Origin: Actinoplanes sp. NBRC 103695
GTDB taxonomy: Bacteria; Actinomycetota; Actinomycetes; Mycobacteriales; Micromonosporaceae
Assembly (NCBI RefSeq): GCF_030269485.1
Contig: NZ_BSTL01000039.1
Location: 1 to 64,000 of the forward strand
DNA: 64,000 bases
Direction of reading: 5' to 3'
Positions 34,466 to 42,741 of the stretch are shown here, piece by piece (position 1 is the stretch's first letter; the number at the start of each line of letters is the position of its first letter). The notes under the pieces are model-generated. The model saw only the letters and a program-made list of their open reading frames with translations. It had not been told where the DNA came from and made no database searches. The position numbers and the translations under genes were made by a program.

Positions 34466-35613
34466 CGCAGCACACCCTCGGCCACCTGGTAGAGCCGACC
34501 GTCGGCGAGGACCACATGGCTGCTGCCGCCCGGGTTGTACGGCCCCGCTTCGAAGTAGGTGCGCTTGCCGGTGGCCGCGTTCAGGACCGCAATCGACTCG
34601 TCGCCGACGCCGGCGTACAGCAGGCCGCCGGCACGCACCGGCTGGTCGACCGGCTGCCCGAGGTAGGCCAGCCACGACCGCTTACCGGTCTTCGCGTCCA
34701 GGGCCTCGACGCCGTGGAAGACCGTACGGAAGATCCGCTTGCCGTCGGCGGCGACCAGCCCGCCGGAGACCTTGCTCGACCATCGCACCGCACCGGTCGC
34801 GGCGGTCAGCGCGCTCAGCCCGCCCTTGGCGTCAGCAACGTAGAAGACATCCCCGGCCGGGGTGGCCGCCACGGCCGTCCACGCGTTCGGCTTGCCCCAC
34901 AGCCTCTTGCCGGTGGCCACCGACAACGCGGCCACCCCCGGGTCGCGGCTGACCAGCACCCGCCCCGCAGCCGAAACACCCGCCGACTCGTAGCCCGAGG
35001 CGGTCCAGCGCTTCTTGCCGTCACTGAGCCGGAACGCCCGCACGGCGGGTTCGGTCGAGCTCGACGACCCCGCAACCATCACCATGCCCTGGTCCACGAC
35101 CATCGACGCGACCGGACCGGAGGCCCCCACGGCCCACTTCTGCTTGCCGGTCACCACGTCCAGCGCGACGATGCCGCCGTTCGGGTCACTCTGCGACTGG
35201 CAGTCGGAGTTGCCCGCCACCAGCAGGTTCCCGGCCACCGCCAGGTGCGGGGTGGTCTCGTCCTCGGGGTTGCGGAACGTGTGATGCCACAACTTCCTGC
35301 CGGTGCCGGCCTGGTAGGCGCCGATCCCGGTCTCGTCGGAGACGAAGACCCGCCCGCCGACGGCCAGCGGCGTGGCCGGCTTCGAGCACGAGTAGTCCTC
35401 GATCGCCGGGAGCTTGGTGGCCCAGCGCTGCTTCAGCTTGCTGAGGCTGGCGGCGTTGATGACCGACTCGCTCGGGTTGTAGAAGTTGTGGCCCGGGCCG
35501 TAACCCGGCTGCGCCCAGCCCGGCGAGGCGGCTGCGGACGCGGCAGGCACGCCGGCCATCAGCACGGCAGCGGAAACGGCCGCCAGCAGGCGCGACGTCA
35601 GGCGGAACGACAT
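34450..35613 (-). CDS. Secreted PQQ-like beta-propeller protein
   Basis: 387-residue exported protein with signal peptide (SFRLTSRLLAAVSAAVLMAG, cleavage near ASAAA). The mature part is built of repeated PQQ_2/BamB-like blades, recognisable by recurring A-x-TGKxxW strings (ALDVVTGKQKW, ALSVATGKRLW, ALTAATGAVRW, ALDAKTGKRSW, VLNAATGKRTY), about seven in all. No dehydrogenase catalytic residues, so a binding or scaffold role is likely. ATG 35613 chosen for the signal peptide. Tandem copies of its 3' end follow the stop. Confidence 0.88.
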   Translation of the reverse strand: MSFRLTSRLLAAVSAAVLMAGVPAASAAASPGWAQPGYGPGHNFYNPSESVINAASLSKLKQRWATKLPAIEDYSCSKPATPLAVGGRVFVSDETGIGAYQAGTGRKLWHHTFRNPEDETTPHLAVAGNLLVAGNSDCQSQSDPNGGIVALDVVTGKQKWAVGASGPVASMVVDQGMVMVAGSSSSTEPAVRAFRLSDGKKRWTASGYESAGVSAAGRVLVSRDPGVAALSVATGKRLWGKPNAWTAVAATPAGDVFYVADAKGGLSALTAATGAVRWSSKVSGGLVAADGKRIFRTVFHGVEALDAKTGKRSWLAYLGQPVDQPVRAGGLLYAGVGDESIAVLNAATGKRTYFEAGPYNPGGSSHVVLADGRLYQVAEGVLRAYAP

Positions 35614-35734
35614 GTGAATCCCCGAGGTTCGGTGTGATCGGCTCTGGCACCGTAAGTGCGGCTCACCGCGACCGTGCGGCCTTCGACCGATCCCCACCCC
35701 ATCGGGTTCGTGCTCGCCACCGCCCATCCGCATG

Positions 35735-35770
35735 CCGAAGCGCCCGCCACTGCGGTGGCGGGCGCTTCGG
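35735..35770 (-). terminator. 16-bp-stem hairpin
   Basis: CCGAAGCGCCCGCCAC (35735-35750) is perfectly complementary to GTGGCGGGCGCTTCGG (35755-35770) with a 4-base loop. It lies 10 bases beyond the stop of the minus-strand exported protein at 35780, so it is probably that gene's terminator. Confidence 0.75.
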
Positions 35771-35779
35771 TAAGTAGTA

Positions 35780-36346
35780 CTACGGGGCGGGGTTTGGGGG
35801 CGGGACAGCGGCCGGGGTCAGGATCTGCGGATTCGCCGCGGGGTCTCGCGTCGCCTCGAACTTGACGTCGAATGCGGTCGGGAAGGACTGGCCCTGGCAC
35901 GCTGCCGTCGCGGATTCCTTCAGCTTGACGGCATTCTTCAGGATCACCGAGACGGTAGTGCCCTTATTCAGGACCAGTGCGCTCCCCGGGCTGTACGAGG
36001 CGATTTCGACGGACGGCGTGCAGCCATCCGTGGGGGTCGCACCGGGCGTGATGGAGACGACCTTGCCCTGCACCGTGTTGGTGCCCGGGTTCGAGAAGGT
36101 GATTTTCACGTCGCCGGCCTCCCCAGGCAGCAGCAGCTTGGTGCCGGGCGAGTAGGTCTGGTTTCCGGCGTCGCGTCCGAGCCACTGGCCGTTGACCGTC
36201 AACGCTTCGAACTTCTCCGAGCCGGCACCGGTCGGATTCGCCTGCGCCACCTGGTTGAAGGCAGCGAAGGCGACACCCCCGATGGCGAGAGCGGCCACGG
36301 CGACACCCGAACCGATGACGGTGAGGCGTTTCTTGTTCAGCGACAT
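35780..36346 (-). CDS. Exported protein with SipW-like signal segment
   Basis: 188 residues. The N-terminus LNKKRLTVIGSGVAVAALAIGGVAFAAF resembles the long KK-led signals of SipW-processed matrix proteins (TasA/camelysin type), and the mature part (VNGQWLGRDAGNQTYSPG, ITFSNPGTNTVQGKV) looks like a beta-sandwich with two cysteines. It ends in a Pro-rich tail. No family name can be assigned firmly. It lies in a set of exported proteins beside the exopolysaccharide locus, which fits a cell-surface or matrix protein. Confidence 0.7.
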   Translation of the reverse strand: MSLNKKRLTVIGSGVAVAALAIGGVAFAAFNQVAQANPTGAGSEKFEALTVNGQWLGRDAGNQTYSPGTKLLLPGEAGDVKITFSNPGTNTVQGKVVSITPGATPTDGCTPSVEIASYSPGSALVLNKGTTVSVILKNAVKLKESATAACQGQSFPTAFDVKFEATRDPAANPQILTPAAVPPPNPAP

Positions 36347-36460
36347 GCGTGTGTACTCCTACAATTCGGTTGTGCGAGTTGTCTTAGGCGGATGCCGCAC
36401 AACGTGGATGGGGCTGGCGGTTGGCTCGTGGCTGGGACAACCGTCGGCCGTCCCTTCCGG

Positions 36461-36958
36461 CTAGCTGCCGGGGCTCCCGTTCGGCGACGGGTTGTCGGAC
36501 GGCGCAGTGGATTCGCTCGACTCAGGAGTGTTCGCCCCTGGCTGGTCGGCGGTATCAGGCGCGCTTGTTTGCGGCTGTTCCGGCGGCCGGCGTGACCCGG
36601 AGCTCGAGGGCTCGTTGGTCTTGGGACTCGTCGGCGTCGGTGCCGTGGTCGGTTCAGCGGTGGACGCCTCGGGTGCGGTGTTCGCGGCGCTCTGAGGCTT
36701 CTTTTCGGAGCCGGGCGTCGTGGACGCGTCAGGCGAGGCGACCGGACTGTCCGCAAGCGGAGTAGGTCCGTCGGTCGGCACCGGCAGCCGGGTCTTGATG
36801 TCGACCGTCACCTGAGTCGTTCTGATCCATGCCGGCTCGTTCTTGGACGCGAACGCAATGCCCGCCGTGCTGCTCATGGCGAGTACGGTGCCGAGGCAGA
36901 TCGCGAACTTGGTGCGGGTGCCGCACTTCCGACGGTGCTGAAGCGTGGTAGCAGGCAA
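36461..36958 (-). CDS. Exported Ser/Thr/Pro-rich low-complexity protein
   Basis: 165 residues from a TTG start (36956-36958) with GAGGAGA at good spacing. A basic N-terminus and hydrophobic segment (FAICLGTVLAMSSTAGIAFA) act as signal; after about residue 60 the chain is almost only Ser, Thr, Pro, Ala, Glu and Asp. Such tails are often O-glycosylated wall spacers. No catalytic motif. It lies between two other exported proteins on the same strand, 114 bp from the next. Confidence 0.6.
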   Translation of the reverse strand: MPATTLQHRRKCGTRTKFAICLGTVLAMSSTAGIAFASKNEPAWIRTTQVTVDIKTRLPVPTDGPTPLADSPVASPDASTTPGSEKKPQSAANTAPEASTAEPTTAPTPTSPKTNEPSSSGSRRPPEQPQTSAPDTADQPGANTPESSESTAPSDNPSPNGSPGS

Positions 36959-37330
36959 GGTCTTCTCCTCGCTCCATTTCAGGTCGGATCGCGGTACTGC
37001 GACTTTCGCGGCCCATCTGGTGCAGCCGTGCTGACCTGAAAGAACCTAACCGGTGACGCACCTTTCCGCAGTCACGCAATAGTGGTAGCCCGAGCGGTTG
37101 TGCGACGTCCGGCTGATCGGCCCGACCGGTTCGCTGCCCCGGAGTTTCCGCAGGTCATGGCGATCGCATTCGTCGGAGAAGATCACGTGACGGGGTTCGG
37201 CGCCGCCTGCTCTCGCCCATTCCTGACGCCGGTATCCCCGAACGTGGCGGCGGATCAGCAGGGCGGCAAAGGGGAAGCGGAGCGAAACCCGCTGTCCCGC
37301 CCGTCATGGGCGGGACAGCGGACGCCGCTG
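36959..37330. other. 372-bp gap, no gene supported
   Basis: Contains the promoter side of the TTG-start gene at its left and a strong terminator hairpin (37290-37320) at its right. Open frames here lack ribosome-binding sites and plausible composition. Nothing else recognised. Confidence 0.5.
37290..37320 (-). terminator. 13-bp-stem hairpin
   Basis: CGCTGTCCCGCCC (37290-37302) pairs perfectly with GGGCGGGACAGCG (37308-37320) around a 5-base loop. It starts 11 bases beyond the stop (37331) of the minus-strand exported protein. Confidence 0.75.
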
Positions 37331-37966
37331 TCAGGCTCGCTGACGGCGGCGGATCACCCGGCGGGTGATGAGGGTGCTGCCGGCCAGCGCCAGCACCCCC
37401 AAGCCCGCCGCAGCCAGCCCGGCGACGTTGCGCGGCTGGCTCGGGACGTCACTGACCTTGGCTGGAACGGCCGTCGTGGCGTCGGTTGTGTAGGACGCCC
37501 GGCGGAAGTCCCACCAGCCGCCCCCATGCTTGCCGAACACGAACACCGCGGCCGAGGCGCTCTTGCGAGAGCCCTTTCCGGTGGCCGTGATGACGACCAT
37601 TCCCTCCGCCTTCAGCTTCAACTTGACGCTGAACTCACCGGTCCGGCTGGTCCGCACCCGGGTTGTCTTCAGCACCCGGTAGCGGCTCGATCCCTTCGGC
37701 CGGAAGACGACGGTGACGATCACCTTTTCCCTGCTGCCGTACATGCGGCCGGACGCCTTCACCGACGCGCCGTAGTTCACCACACCCTTGTTGACCACGA
37801 GCATCGGTGGCAACGGCGGGTAGTAGTTGTGGTTGTTGAAGGCCGACGGCTTCGGCGGTTTCGGCTTGGCCGGTGCCGCGGTTGCGGCGCCGGCCGAGAG
37901 CCCCAAGGTCATCGCCACTGTGGCGAAGACCGTGAGGAGGAACGCAAAAGCCCGATTGCGGCTCAT
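37331..37966 (-). CDS. Exported protein with C-terminal membrane anchor
   Basis: 211 residues: signal peptide (FAFLLTVFATVAMTLGLSAGAATAAP), a Pro/Lys linker, an Ig-like beta domain (VVNYGASVKASGRMYGSREKVIVTVVF... TGEFSVKLKLKAEG), a spacer, then a transmembrane helix (GLAAAGLGVLALAGSTLIT) and a basic tail RRVIRRRQRA. The layout imitates sortase substrates, but no LPXTG-like motif precedes the helix. Probably a membrane-tethered surface protein. Third in a row of exported proteins, upstream of and divergent from the exopolysaccharide locus. Confidence 0.75.
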   Translation of the reverse strand: MSRNRAFAFLLTVFATVAMTLGLSAGAATAAPAKPKPPKPSAFNNHNYYPPLPPMLVVNKGVVNYGASVKASGRMYGSREKVIVTVVFRPKGSSRYRVLKTTRVRTSRTGEFSVKLKLKAEGMVVITATGKGSRKSASAAVFVFGKHGGGWWDFRRASYTTDATTAVPAKVSDVPSQPRNVAGLAAAGLGVLALAGSTLITRRVIRRRQRA

Positions 37967-38074
37967 GGCTGCCTCTTCTCATGCTTCTGGTTGACATTGA
38001 TTCAACGGGCAGCGCCCGCACTGGGTCGTGCGCATCACCTCCTTTAGCGCCGCTTTCATCTTTGGGGCTAATTT

Positions 38075-38095
38075 CAGAAACTCTCGGAGTTTCTG
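38075..38095. promoter_or_regulatory. Perfect 9-bp inverted repeat in a divergent promoter region
   Basis: CAGAAACTC (38075-38083) and GAGTTTCTG (38087-38095) are separated by 3 bases. It lies between the divergent surface-protein gene (start 37966) and the tyrosine-kinase gene (start 38265), in AT-richer DNA. The symmetry and placement suit a regulator-binding site; a hairpin is also possible. Confidence 0.45.
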
Positions 38096-38264
38096 CGCGC
38101 CAAACCATCATTCGAAGCGCTATGAGCCGTTAACTCAGTGAGCCGCCAGTAGTGCACGCACTCATAGGGACAACGCGGGATCGACAGCCGGGAGTATGCG
38201 CAGTTCGGGCTCTAACCGATGCCCGATCGGCGGACACGGGGACACGAATAGAGGAGGCATGACG

Positions 38265-39797
38265 ATGGACCTGCGTGACTATTTGCGGGCCGTCCGGAAA
38301 AGGTGGTGGCTGGTCGCGATGGCCGTCGCGATTTCGGTCGGTGTTGCCGTCGCGGTAACGCTCCTCACCCCGCCGAGATACGCCGCCTCGGTGACGTTCT
38401 TCGTCAGCACCCGGGGTACCGAGGTGATCCAGGCGTTCCAGGGCGGCCAGTTCGCCCAGCAGCGGGTCAAGTCGTACGTGGATGTGCTGACCAGCAACCG
38501 CCTGGCCCAGTCGATCGCCGCCGACGACCCGGCCGGTCTGACCGCCGAGGAGATCCAGGAGGAGGTCACCGCACAGGTCGTTCCGGACACCGTCCTGGTC
38601 CAGGCGACGGTCACCGACACCGACCGGGCGCGGGCCCTGCGTCTGGCCCAGCGCCTGGCCGTGCAGTTCCCGGCCCTGGTCAGCAAGCTGGAGACGCCTC
38701 CCGGCTCCAAGTTGCCCACGGTGGGCGTACAGATCATCGCCGAGCCCAGGCTGGCGGACGCGCCCGTGTCGCCCCAGCCCGTACGCAACGTGGGTCTTGC
38801 TCTGGCTCTGGGTTTGATCGTCGGCGTCGGGGCAGCCGCCCTCCGGGAAAGTCTTGATCGCACCATCCGCACTCCCGAGACCCTGCACGAGGCGACCGGG
38901 GCGCCGGTGCTGAGCGGCATCCCGTTCGACCGAAAGGCGGACAAGTCGCCGCTGATCACCGAGGGCAGCGCCCATTCGGCTCGCGCCGAGGCCATGCGTC
39001 AGCTACGCACGAACCTGCAGTTCGTGAACGTGGATCGCCCGCTGCGGAGCCTGGTGGTGAGCAGCGCCCTGCCCGGCGAGGGCAAGTCGACGACGGTGTG
39101 CAACCTGGGCATCGCGTTCGCCGAGGCCGGCAAGCGCGCCATCATCATCGACGCCGACCTGCGCCGCCCGCGCGTGGCCGAATACCTGGGGCTGGAGGGC
39201 GGCGGCGGCCTGACCAACGTCCTGGCCGGTCAGACGAACGTCCGTGACGTGGTCCAGCAGTGGGGCGACAGCGGGCTGTGGGTGCTGCCGAGCGGCTCGA
39301 TCCCACCGAACCCGTCGGAACTGCTCGGCTCGGGCAACATGGCCGACCTGCTGACCTCGCTGAGCGCGGCCTTCGACATCGTCCTGATCGACACGCCTCC
39401 GCTGCTGCCGGTGACGGACGCCGCGGTGATGTCCACGCTGGCCGACGGCTGCATCCTGGTCTCCCGCCACGCGCGTACGACGGTCGCTCAGGCGGCAACG
39501 GCGGCCGAGGCCCTGGCCAAGGTGAACGCCCAGCTCTACGGCTGCGTGCTGAACATGATGCCGACGAAGAGCGGCGGCGGGTACTCCTACTACACCTACG
39601 ACACGGCGACGCCTGCCCTCACTCCGGCGCCGGCCGCCGGCCCGCTACCGGACTCTCCCTTCCGCTCCGAGCTGGTCGGCAGTCTGGTACGCACCCCTCG
39701 GCACGCCGGGAACGACCCGCTGGACGCCCCCACGACGGACCTCCGCGTCTATTACCGCCAGCAGGGCACGGCGCCGGCTCCGCCGGTCACCTCGTAG
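38265..39797 (+). CDS. Polysaccharide co-polymerase / bacterial tyrosine autokinase (Wzz-Wzc type)
   Basis: 510-residue membrane protein controlling polysaccharide chain length and export. N-terminal Wzz domain: DLRDYLRAVRKRWWLVAM with a first transmembrane helix, and a second helix near residues 175-195 (NVGLALALGLIVGVGAAAL). C-terminal BY-kinase: Walker A SSALPGEGKSTT (about residue 266), Walker A' IIIDADLRRP, Walker B VLIDTPPLLPVTDA, and a tyrosine-bearing tail (GGGYSYYTYDT, VYYRQQG). ATG 38265 has GAGGAGG 7 bases before it; the ATG at 38259 is too close. The opposing phosphatase is encoded next door, convergent and overlapping by 11 bp. Confidence 0.93.
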   Translation: MDLRDYLRAVRKRWWLVAMAVAISVGVAVAVTLLTPPRYAASVTFFVSTRGTEVIQAFQGGQFAQQRVKSYVDVLTSNRLAQSIAADDPAGLTAEEIQEEVTAQVVPDTVLVQATVTDTDRARALRLAQRLAVQFPALVSKLETPPGSKLPTVGVQIIAEPRLADAPVSPQPVRNVGLALALGLIVGVGAAALRESLDRTIRTPETLHEATGAPVLSGIPFDRKADKSPLITEGSAHSARAEAMRQLRTNLQFVNVDRPLRSLVVSSALPGEGKSTTVCNLGIAFAEAGKRAIIIDADLRRPRVAEYLGLEGGGGLTNVLAGQTNVRDVVQQWGDSGLWVLPSGSIPPNPSELLGSGNMADLLTSLSAAFDIVLIDTPPLLPVTDAAVMSTLADGCILVSRHARTTVAQAATAAEALAKVNAQLYGCVLNMMPTKSGGGYSYYTYDTATPALTPAPAAGPLPDSPFRSELVGSLVRTPRHAGNDPLDAPTTDLRVYYRQQGTAPAPPVTS

Positions 39798-40338
39798 CGG
39801 CGACGATGGTGCGCAGCGCACTCCAGATGTCGGCCGCGCAGGTGCGGAAGGCCTCGATCGGCTGCCCCACGGGGTCCGCGAGGTCGTCCTCGCCGGGTGG
39901 GGCCGTGTGCCGGGTGGCATTCACCGCGCTGAGCAGTCGGTGCATGCCTTCCCCCTCTGCGCCGTCTTGGCTCGCTCTTTCCGCGAATCGAGCGAATTGC
40001 CGGAGGGTGAAGGCGCGTCGGACGGCGCTCGGTTCGAGCGCAAGACAGGCAGCTCTCTGGTCACGGTCGGCGGTCAGGACAAGGTCGGCGTCCCTCAACG
40101 TCGATGCTTTCACCGTACGGCTGACGAATCGATCCGAGGTGACGCCGCATTCGGCGAGCACCCGTGCGCTGTTCTCGTGCATCGGCTCCCCGTCGAATGC
40201 CCGCATTCCCGCGCTGGCGACGGTGATGTCCGCCGGACCGAATGCCTCGTCGAATGCCCGCCGCGCGAGTCGTTCCGCCATCGGCGAGCGACACAGGTTG
40301 GCGTAACACACGAAAAGAATCCCGAACGTCAAATGCAC
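39787..40338 (-). CDS. Low-molecular-weight protein-tyrosine phosphatase (Wzb-like)
   Basis: 183-residue cytosolic phosphatase expected to dephosphorylate the neighbouring tyrosine kinase. The P-loop CX5R is CYANLCR (Cys11-Arg17) in ILFVCYANLCRSPMAERL. The general-acid segment near the C-terminus is GEDDLADPVGQP, matching the DPx motif. GTG start at 40338 with GGAGGG upstream. Divergent from the aminotransferase gene; only 24 bp separate the starts, so their promoters must overlap or lie inside coding DNA. Confidence 0.92.
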   Translation of the reverse strand: MHLTFGILFVCYANLCRSPMAERLARRAFDEAFGPADITVASAGMRAFDGEPMHENSARVLAECGVTSDRFVSRTVKASTLRDADLVLTADRDQRAACLALEPSAVRRAFTLRQFARFAERASQDGAEGEGMHRLLSAVNATRHTAPPGEDDLADPVGQPIEAFRTCAADIWSALRTIVAATR

Positions 40339-40362
40339 TGCCCTCCGAAAGGATTGATGACG

Positions 40363-41475
40363 ATGACCGGCCGGATTCTGTTGTCCGCTCCCGACGTCGG
40401 AGAACTCGAGGAAGCGTATGTCGTCGAGGCGCTCCGCTCGGGCTGGGTCGCGCCGGCCGGGCCGGCCGTCGACGCTTTCGAACGCGAGGTGGCCGCCCGG
40501 GCCGGCGTTGCTCATGCGGTCGCGGTGAGCTCGGGAACGGCCGGGCTGCACCTTGCGCTACTGGCCTCAGGTGTCGGGCCCGGCCAGGTCGTGCTGGTGC
40601 CGACGCTGACCTTCGCCGCCACGGCGAACGCGGTCGCCTACACCGGCGCGGAGCCGGTGTTCGTGGACTGCGACCCGGAGACCGGCAACATCGATCCCTC
40701 ACTCGTGGAGTCGGCGCTGGACGGCAAGGTCGGCGCGGTTATGCCGGTCGACCTGTTCGGAGCATGCGCCGACTACTCCTTGTTGGAGCCGCTGTGTGCC
40801 GACCGCGGAATTCCCCTGATCGAGGACGCGGCGGAGTCCCTGGGCTCAACCCTCGAAGGTCGACCGGCCGGTTCCTTCGGCCGCGCGGCTGTCGTGTCCT
40901 TCAACGGCAACAAGATCATGACCACCTCGGGCGGCGGGATGCTCCTGACCGACGACGCGGCGCTGGCTTCCCGTTGCCGGCACCTGTCGACCCAGGCCCG
41001 AGAGCCGGTGCCGCACTACGAGCACCGGGAGATCGGCTACAACTACCGGCTGAGCAACATCCTGGCCGCACTCGGCCGCGCCCAGCTGAGCCGTCTCGAC
41101 GAGATGATCGCCCGCCGCAGGGTTCTCCGCGAGGCGTACGCGAAGGTCTTCGCCAGCACCGACGGGGTTTCACTGCTGGGCGTGGACGACGGCGCGAACT
41201 GCTGGCTGACCAGCATCGTGGTTGCTTCGGACCGTGCCGGCTGGCAGGCCGCGGACCTGGCCGGCCACCTCGCAGCCGCGGACATCGAGACGCGCCCGAT
41301 CTTCAAGCCCATGCACCTGCAGCCGGTCTTCGCCGACGCCCGCGCCGTCCTGACGGGCGCGGCCCAACGGCTGTTCGGTGAAGGCCTCACGTTGCCGTCG
41401 GGCTCTGTACTGACAGACGCGGACACGCAGCGAATCATCGACTGCATCACCGATTTCCTGGAGAAGAACCGATGA
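40363..41475 (+). CDS. DegT/DnrJ/EryC1 sugar aminotransferase (PglE-like)
   Basis: PLP-dependent transaminase of 370 residues acting on nucleotide-linked keto-sugars. SGTAGLHLAL (phosphate-binding loop), EDAAESLGS (cofactor Asp), and Lys184 in VSFNGNKIMTTSGGG (Schiff base) are intact; HYEHREIGYNYRLSNI and the C-terminal RPIFKPMHLQP are diagnostic of the PglE/WecE group. ATG 40363 has AAAGGA at good distance. Its ATGA overlap with the initiating transferase couples them. With PglD and PglF-like neighbours it fits synthesis of a UDP-2,4-diacetamido-trideoxy-hexose. Confidence 0.93.
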   Translation: MTGRILLSAPDVGELEEAYVVEALRSGWVAPAGPAVDAFEREVAARAGVAHAVAVSSGTAGLHLALLASGVGPGQVVLVPTLTFAATANAVAYTGAEPVFVDCDPETGNIDPSLVESALDGKVGAVMPVDLFGACADYSLLEPLCADRGIPLIEDAAESLGSTLEGRPAGSFGRAAVVSFNGNKIMTTSGGGMLLTDDAALASRCRHLSTQAREPVPHYEHREIGYNYRLSNILAALGRAQLSRLDEMIARRRVLREAYAKVFASTDGVSLLGVDDGANCWLTSIVVASDRAGWQAADLAGHLAAADIETRPIFKPMHLQPVFADARAVLTGAAQRLFGEGLTLPSGSVLTDADTQRIIDCITDFLEKNR

Positions 41476-42095
41476 TCGACCGCATTCAGCGCATCATCGA
41501 CATCGTCGTCGCCGTCCTCATGCTGGTGCTGACCGCACCCGTGCTGCTAGCCGTCGCGGGCTTGGTCGCCTGGCGGCTCGGGCGTCCGGTGTTCTTCCGG
41601 CAGGCCAGGCCGGGCCTCCACGGCCGCGTGTTCACAATGGTGAAGTTCCGCACCATGCGCGACCTCGACCCCGCACGCGGCCTGATCAGCGACGCCGACC
41701 GGATCACCGGACTGGGCCGCCTCCTGCGGGCGACCAGCGTCGACGAGCTGCCCACCTTCGTCAACATCGTGAAGGGCGACATGAGCCTGGTCGGACCGCG
41801 CCCTCTTCTGGTGCGATACCTCGACCGCTACACGCCTGAGCAGGCACGCCGGCACATGGTGCGGCCCGGCCTGACAGGTCTGGCTCAGGTGCGGGGCCGC
41901 AACGCGATCTCGTGGGACGACAAGTTCGCCCTGGACGTCTGGTACGTGGAGCATCGCACCCTCGGCCTCAACCTGCGCATCATGATGGAGACCGTGCTGA
42001 CCGTCCTGCGGCGCGACGGCATCGCTGCGGAGGGCGAGGTGACGATGCCCGAGTTCATGGGCAGCCGCAGCCGCCACGAGGCGGCCAATGTCTGA
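41472..42095 (+). CDS. Initiating sugar-phosphate transferase (PglC-like, bacterial sugar transferase)
   Basis: Monotopic phosphoglycosyl transferase of 207 residues that moves sugar-1-phosphate from UDP-sugar to undecaprenyl phosphate, the first step of polymer assembly. A re-entrant hydrophobic N-terminus (DIVVAVLMLVLTAPVLLAVAGLVAW) is followed by FTMVKFRTMRD, the SVDELPTFVNIVKGDMSLVGPRPL block holding the catalytic Asp-Glu, and RPGLTGLAQVRGRN. Small catalytic-domain-only form, like PglC. Overlaps genes on both sides. Confidence 0.95.
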   Translation: MIDRIQRIIDIVVAVLMLVLTAPVLLAVAGLVAWRLGRPVFFRQARPGLHGRVFTMVKFRTMRDLDPARGLISDADRITGLGRLLRATSVDELPTFVNIVKGDMSLVGPRPLLVRYLDRYTPEQARRHMVRPGLTGLAQVRGRNAISWDDKFALDVWYVEHRTLGLNLRIMMETVLTVLRRDGIAAEGEVTMPEFMGSRSRHEAANV

Positions 42096-42729
42096 GCCGC
42101 TGGTCATCGTCGGTTGCGGCGGCCACGGCCGCGAGGTCTTCGGCATCGTCCAGGCGATCAACGAGGCGTACGGCGAGCCGTGGAAGGTGCTGGGCTTCGT
42201 CGACGACGCGGCGAGCGACACCAACCTGGCCAGGCTCGAGCGGCTGGGCGCGCCTTTCCTAGGCGTGGTGAGCCAGCTCGTCGAGATGCCGGAGGAGACC
42301 AGGTACGTCATCGGCATCGGCGATCCCCGGGTGCGGGCGAAGGTAGCGTCGGCGATCGGCCCACATCGGCTCCCGGCAGCGCCGCTGGTTCATCCCGATG
42401 CGACAGTCGGTCCCGACAACCGGCTGGCCGAAGGCGTGGTTTTGTTTCCCGGCGCTCGTGTCACGACAGATGTGCGCCTGGGTCGGCACGTCCACCTGAA
42501 CCAGAACGCGACTGTCGGCCACGACAGCATCCTCGACGACTACGTCCAGGTGAACCCGCTGGCCGCGATCTCGGGCGACTGCCACATAGCGGAGCGTGTG
42601 CTGATCGGAACAACGGCTGCGGTCCTGCAGGGCCTGACAATCGGCGAGGGCGCAACGGTCGGAGCCGGCGCGTGCGTGGTCCGCTCGGTCGAGACGGGCC
42701 TGACCGTCAAGGGCGTGCCTGCTCGCTGA
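42088..42729 (+). CDS. PglD-family sugar O/N-acetyltransferase
   Basis: 213 residues: a small Rossmann-like N-terminal domain (LVIVGCGGHGREVFGI) and a left-handed beta-helix of hexapeptide repeats (VHPDATVGPDN, VVLFPGARVTTDVRLG, ATVGHDSILDD, TIGEGATVGAGACV). It would acetylate the 4-amino group made by the aminotransferase. The active-site His is in NQNATVGHDS. Overlaps the transferase gene by 8 bp. Confidence 0.94.
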   Translation: MSEPLVIVGCGGHGREVFGIVQAINEAYGEPWKVLGFVDDAASDTNLARLERLGAPFLGVVSQLVEMPEETRYVIGIGDPRVRAKVASAIGPHRLPAAPLVHPDATVGPDNRLAEGVVLFPGARVTTDVRLGRHVHLNQNATVGHDSILDDYVQVNPLAAISGDCHIAERVLIGTTAAVLQGLTIGEGATVGAGACVVRSVETGLTVKGVPAR

Positions 42730-42741
42730 GCCGCCTTCGAA

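Noticed and set aside
37331..37966. Sortase substrate (LPXTG protein)
   Set aside because: The C-terminal helix and basic tail fit, but no LPXTG-like pentapeptide precedes the helix.
38196..38264. Longer N-terminus for the tyrosine autokinase
   Set aside because: The added 23 residues are unrelated to Wzz proteins and the GAGGAGG is placed for ATG 38265.
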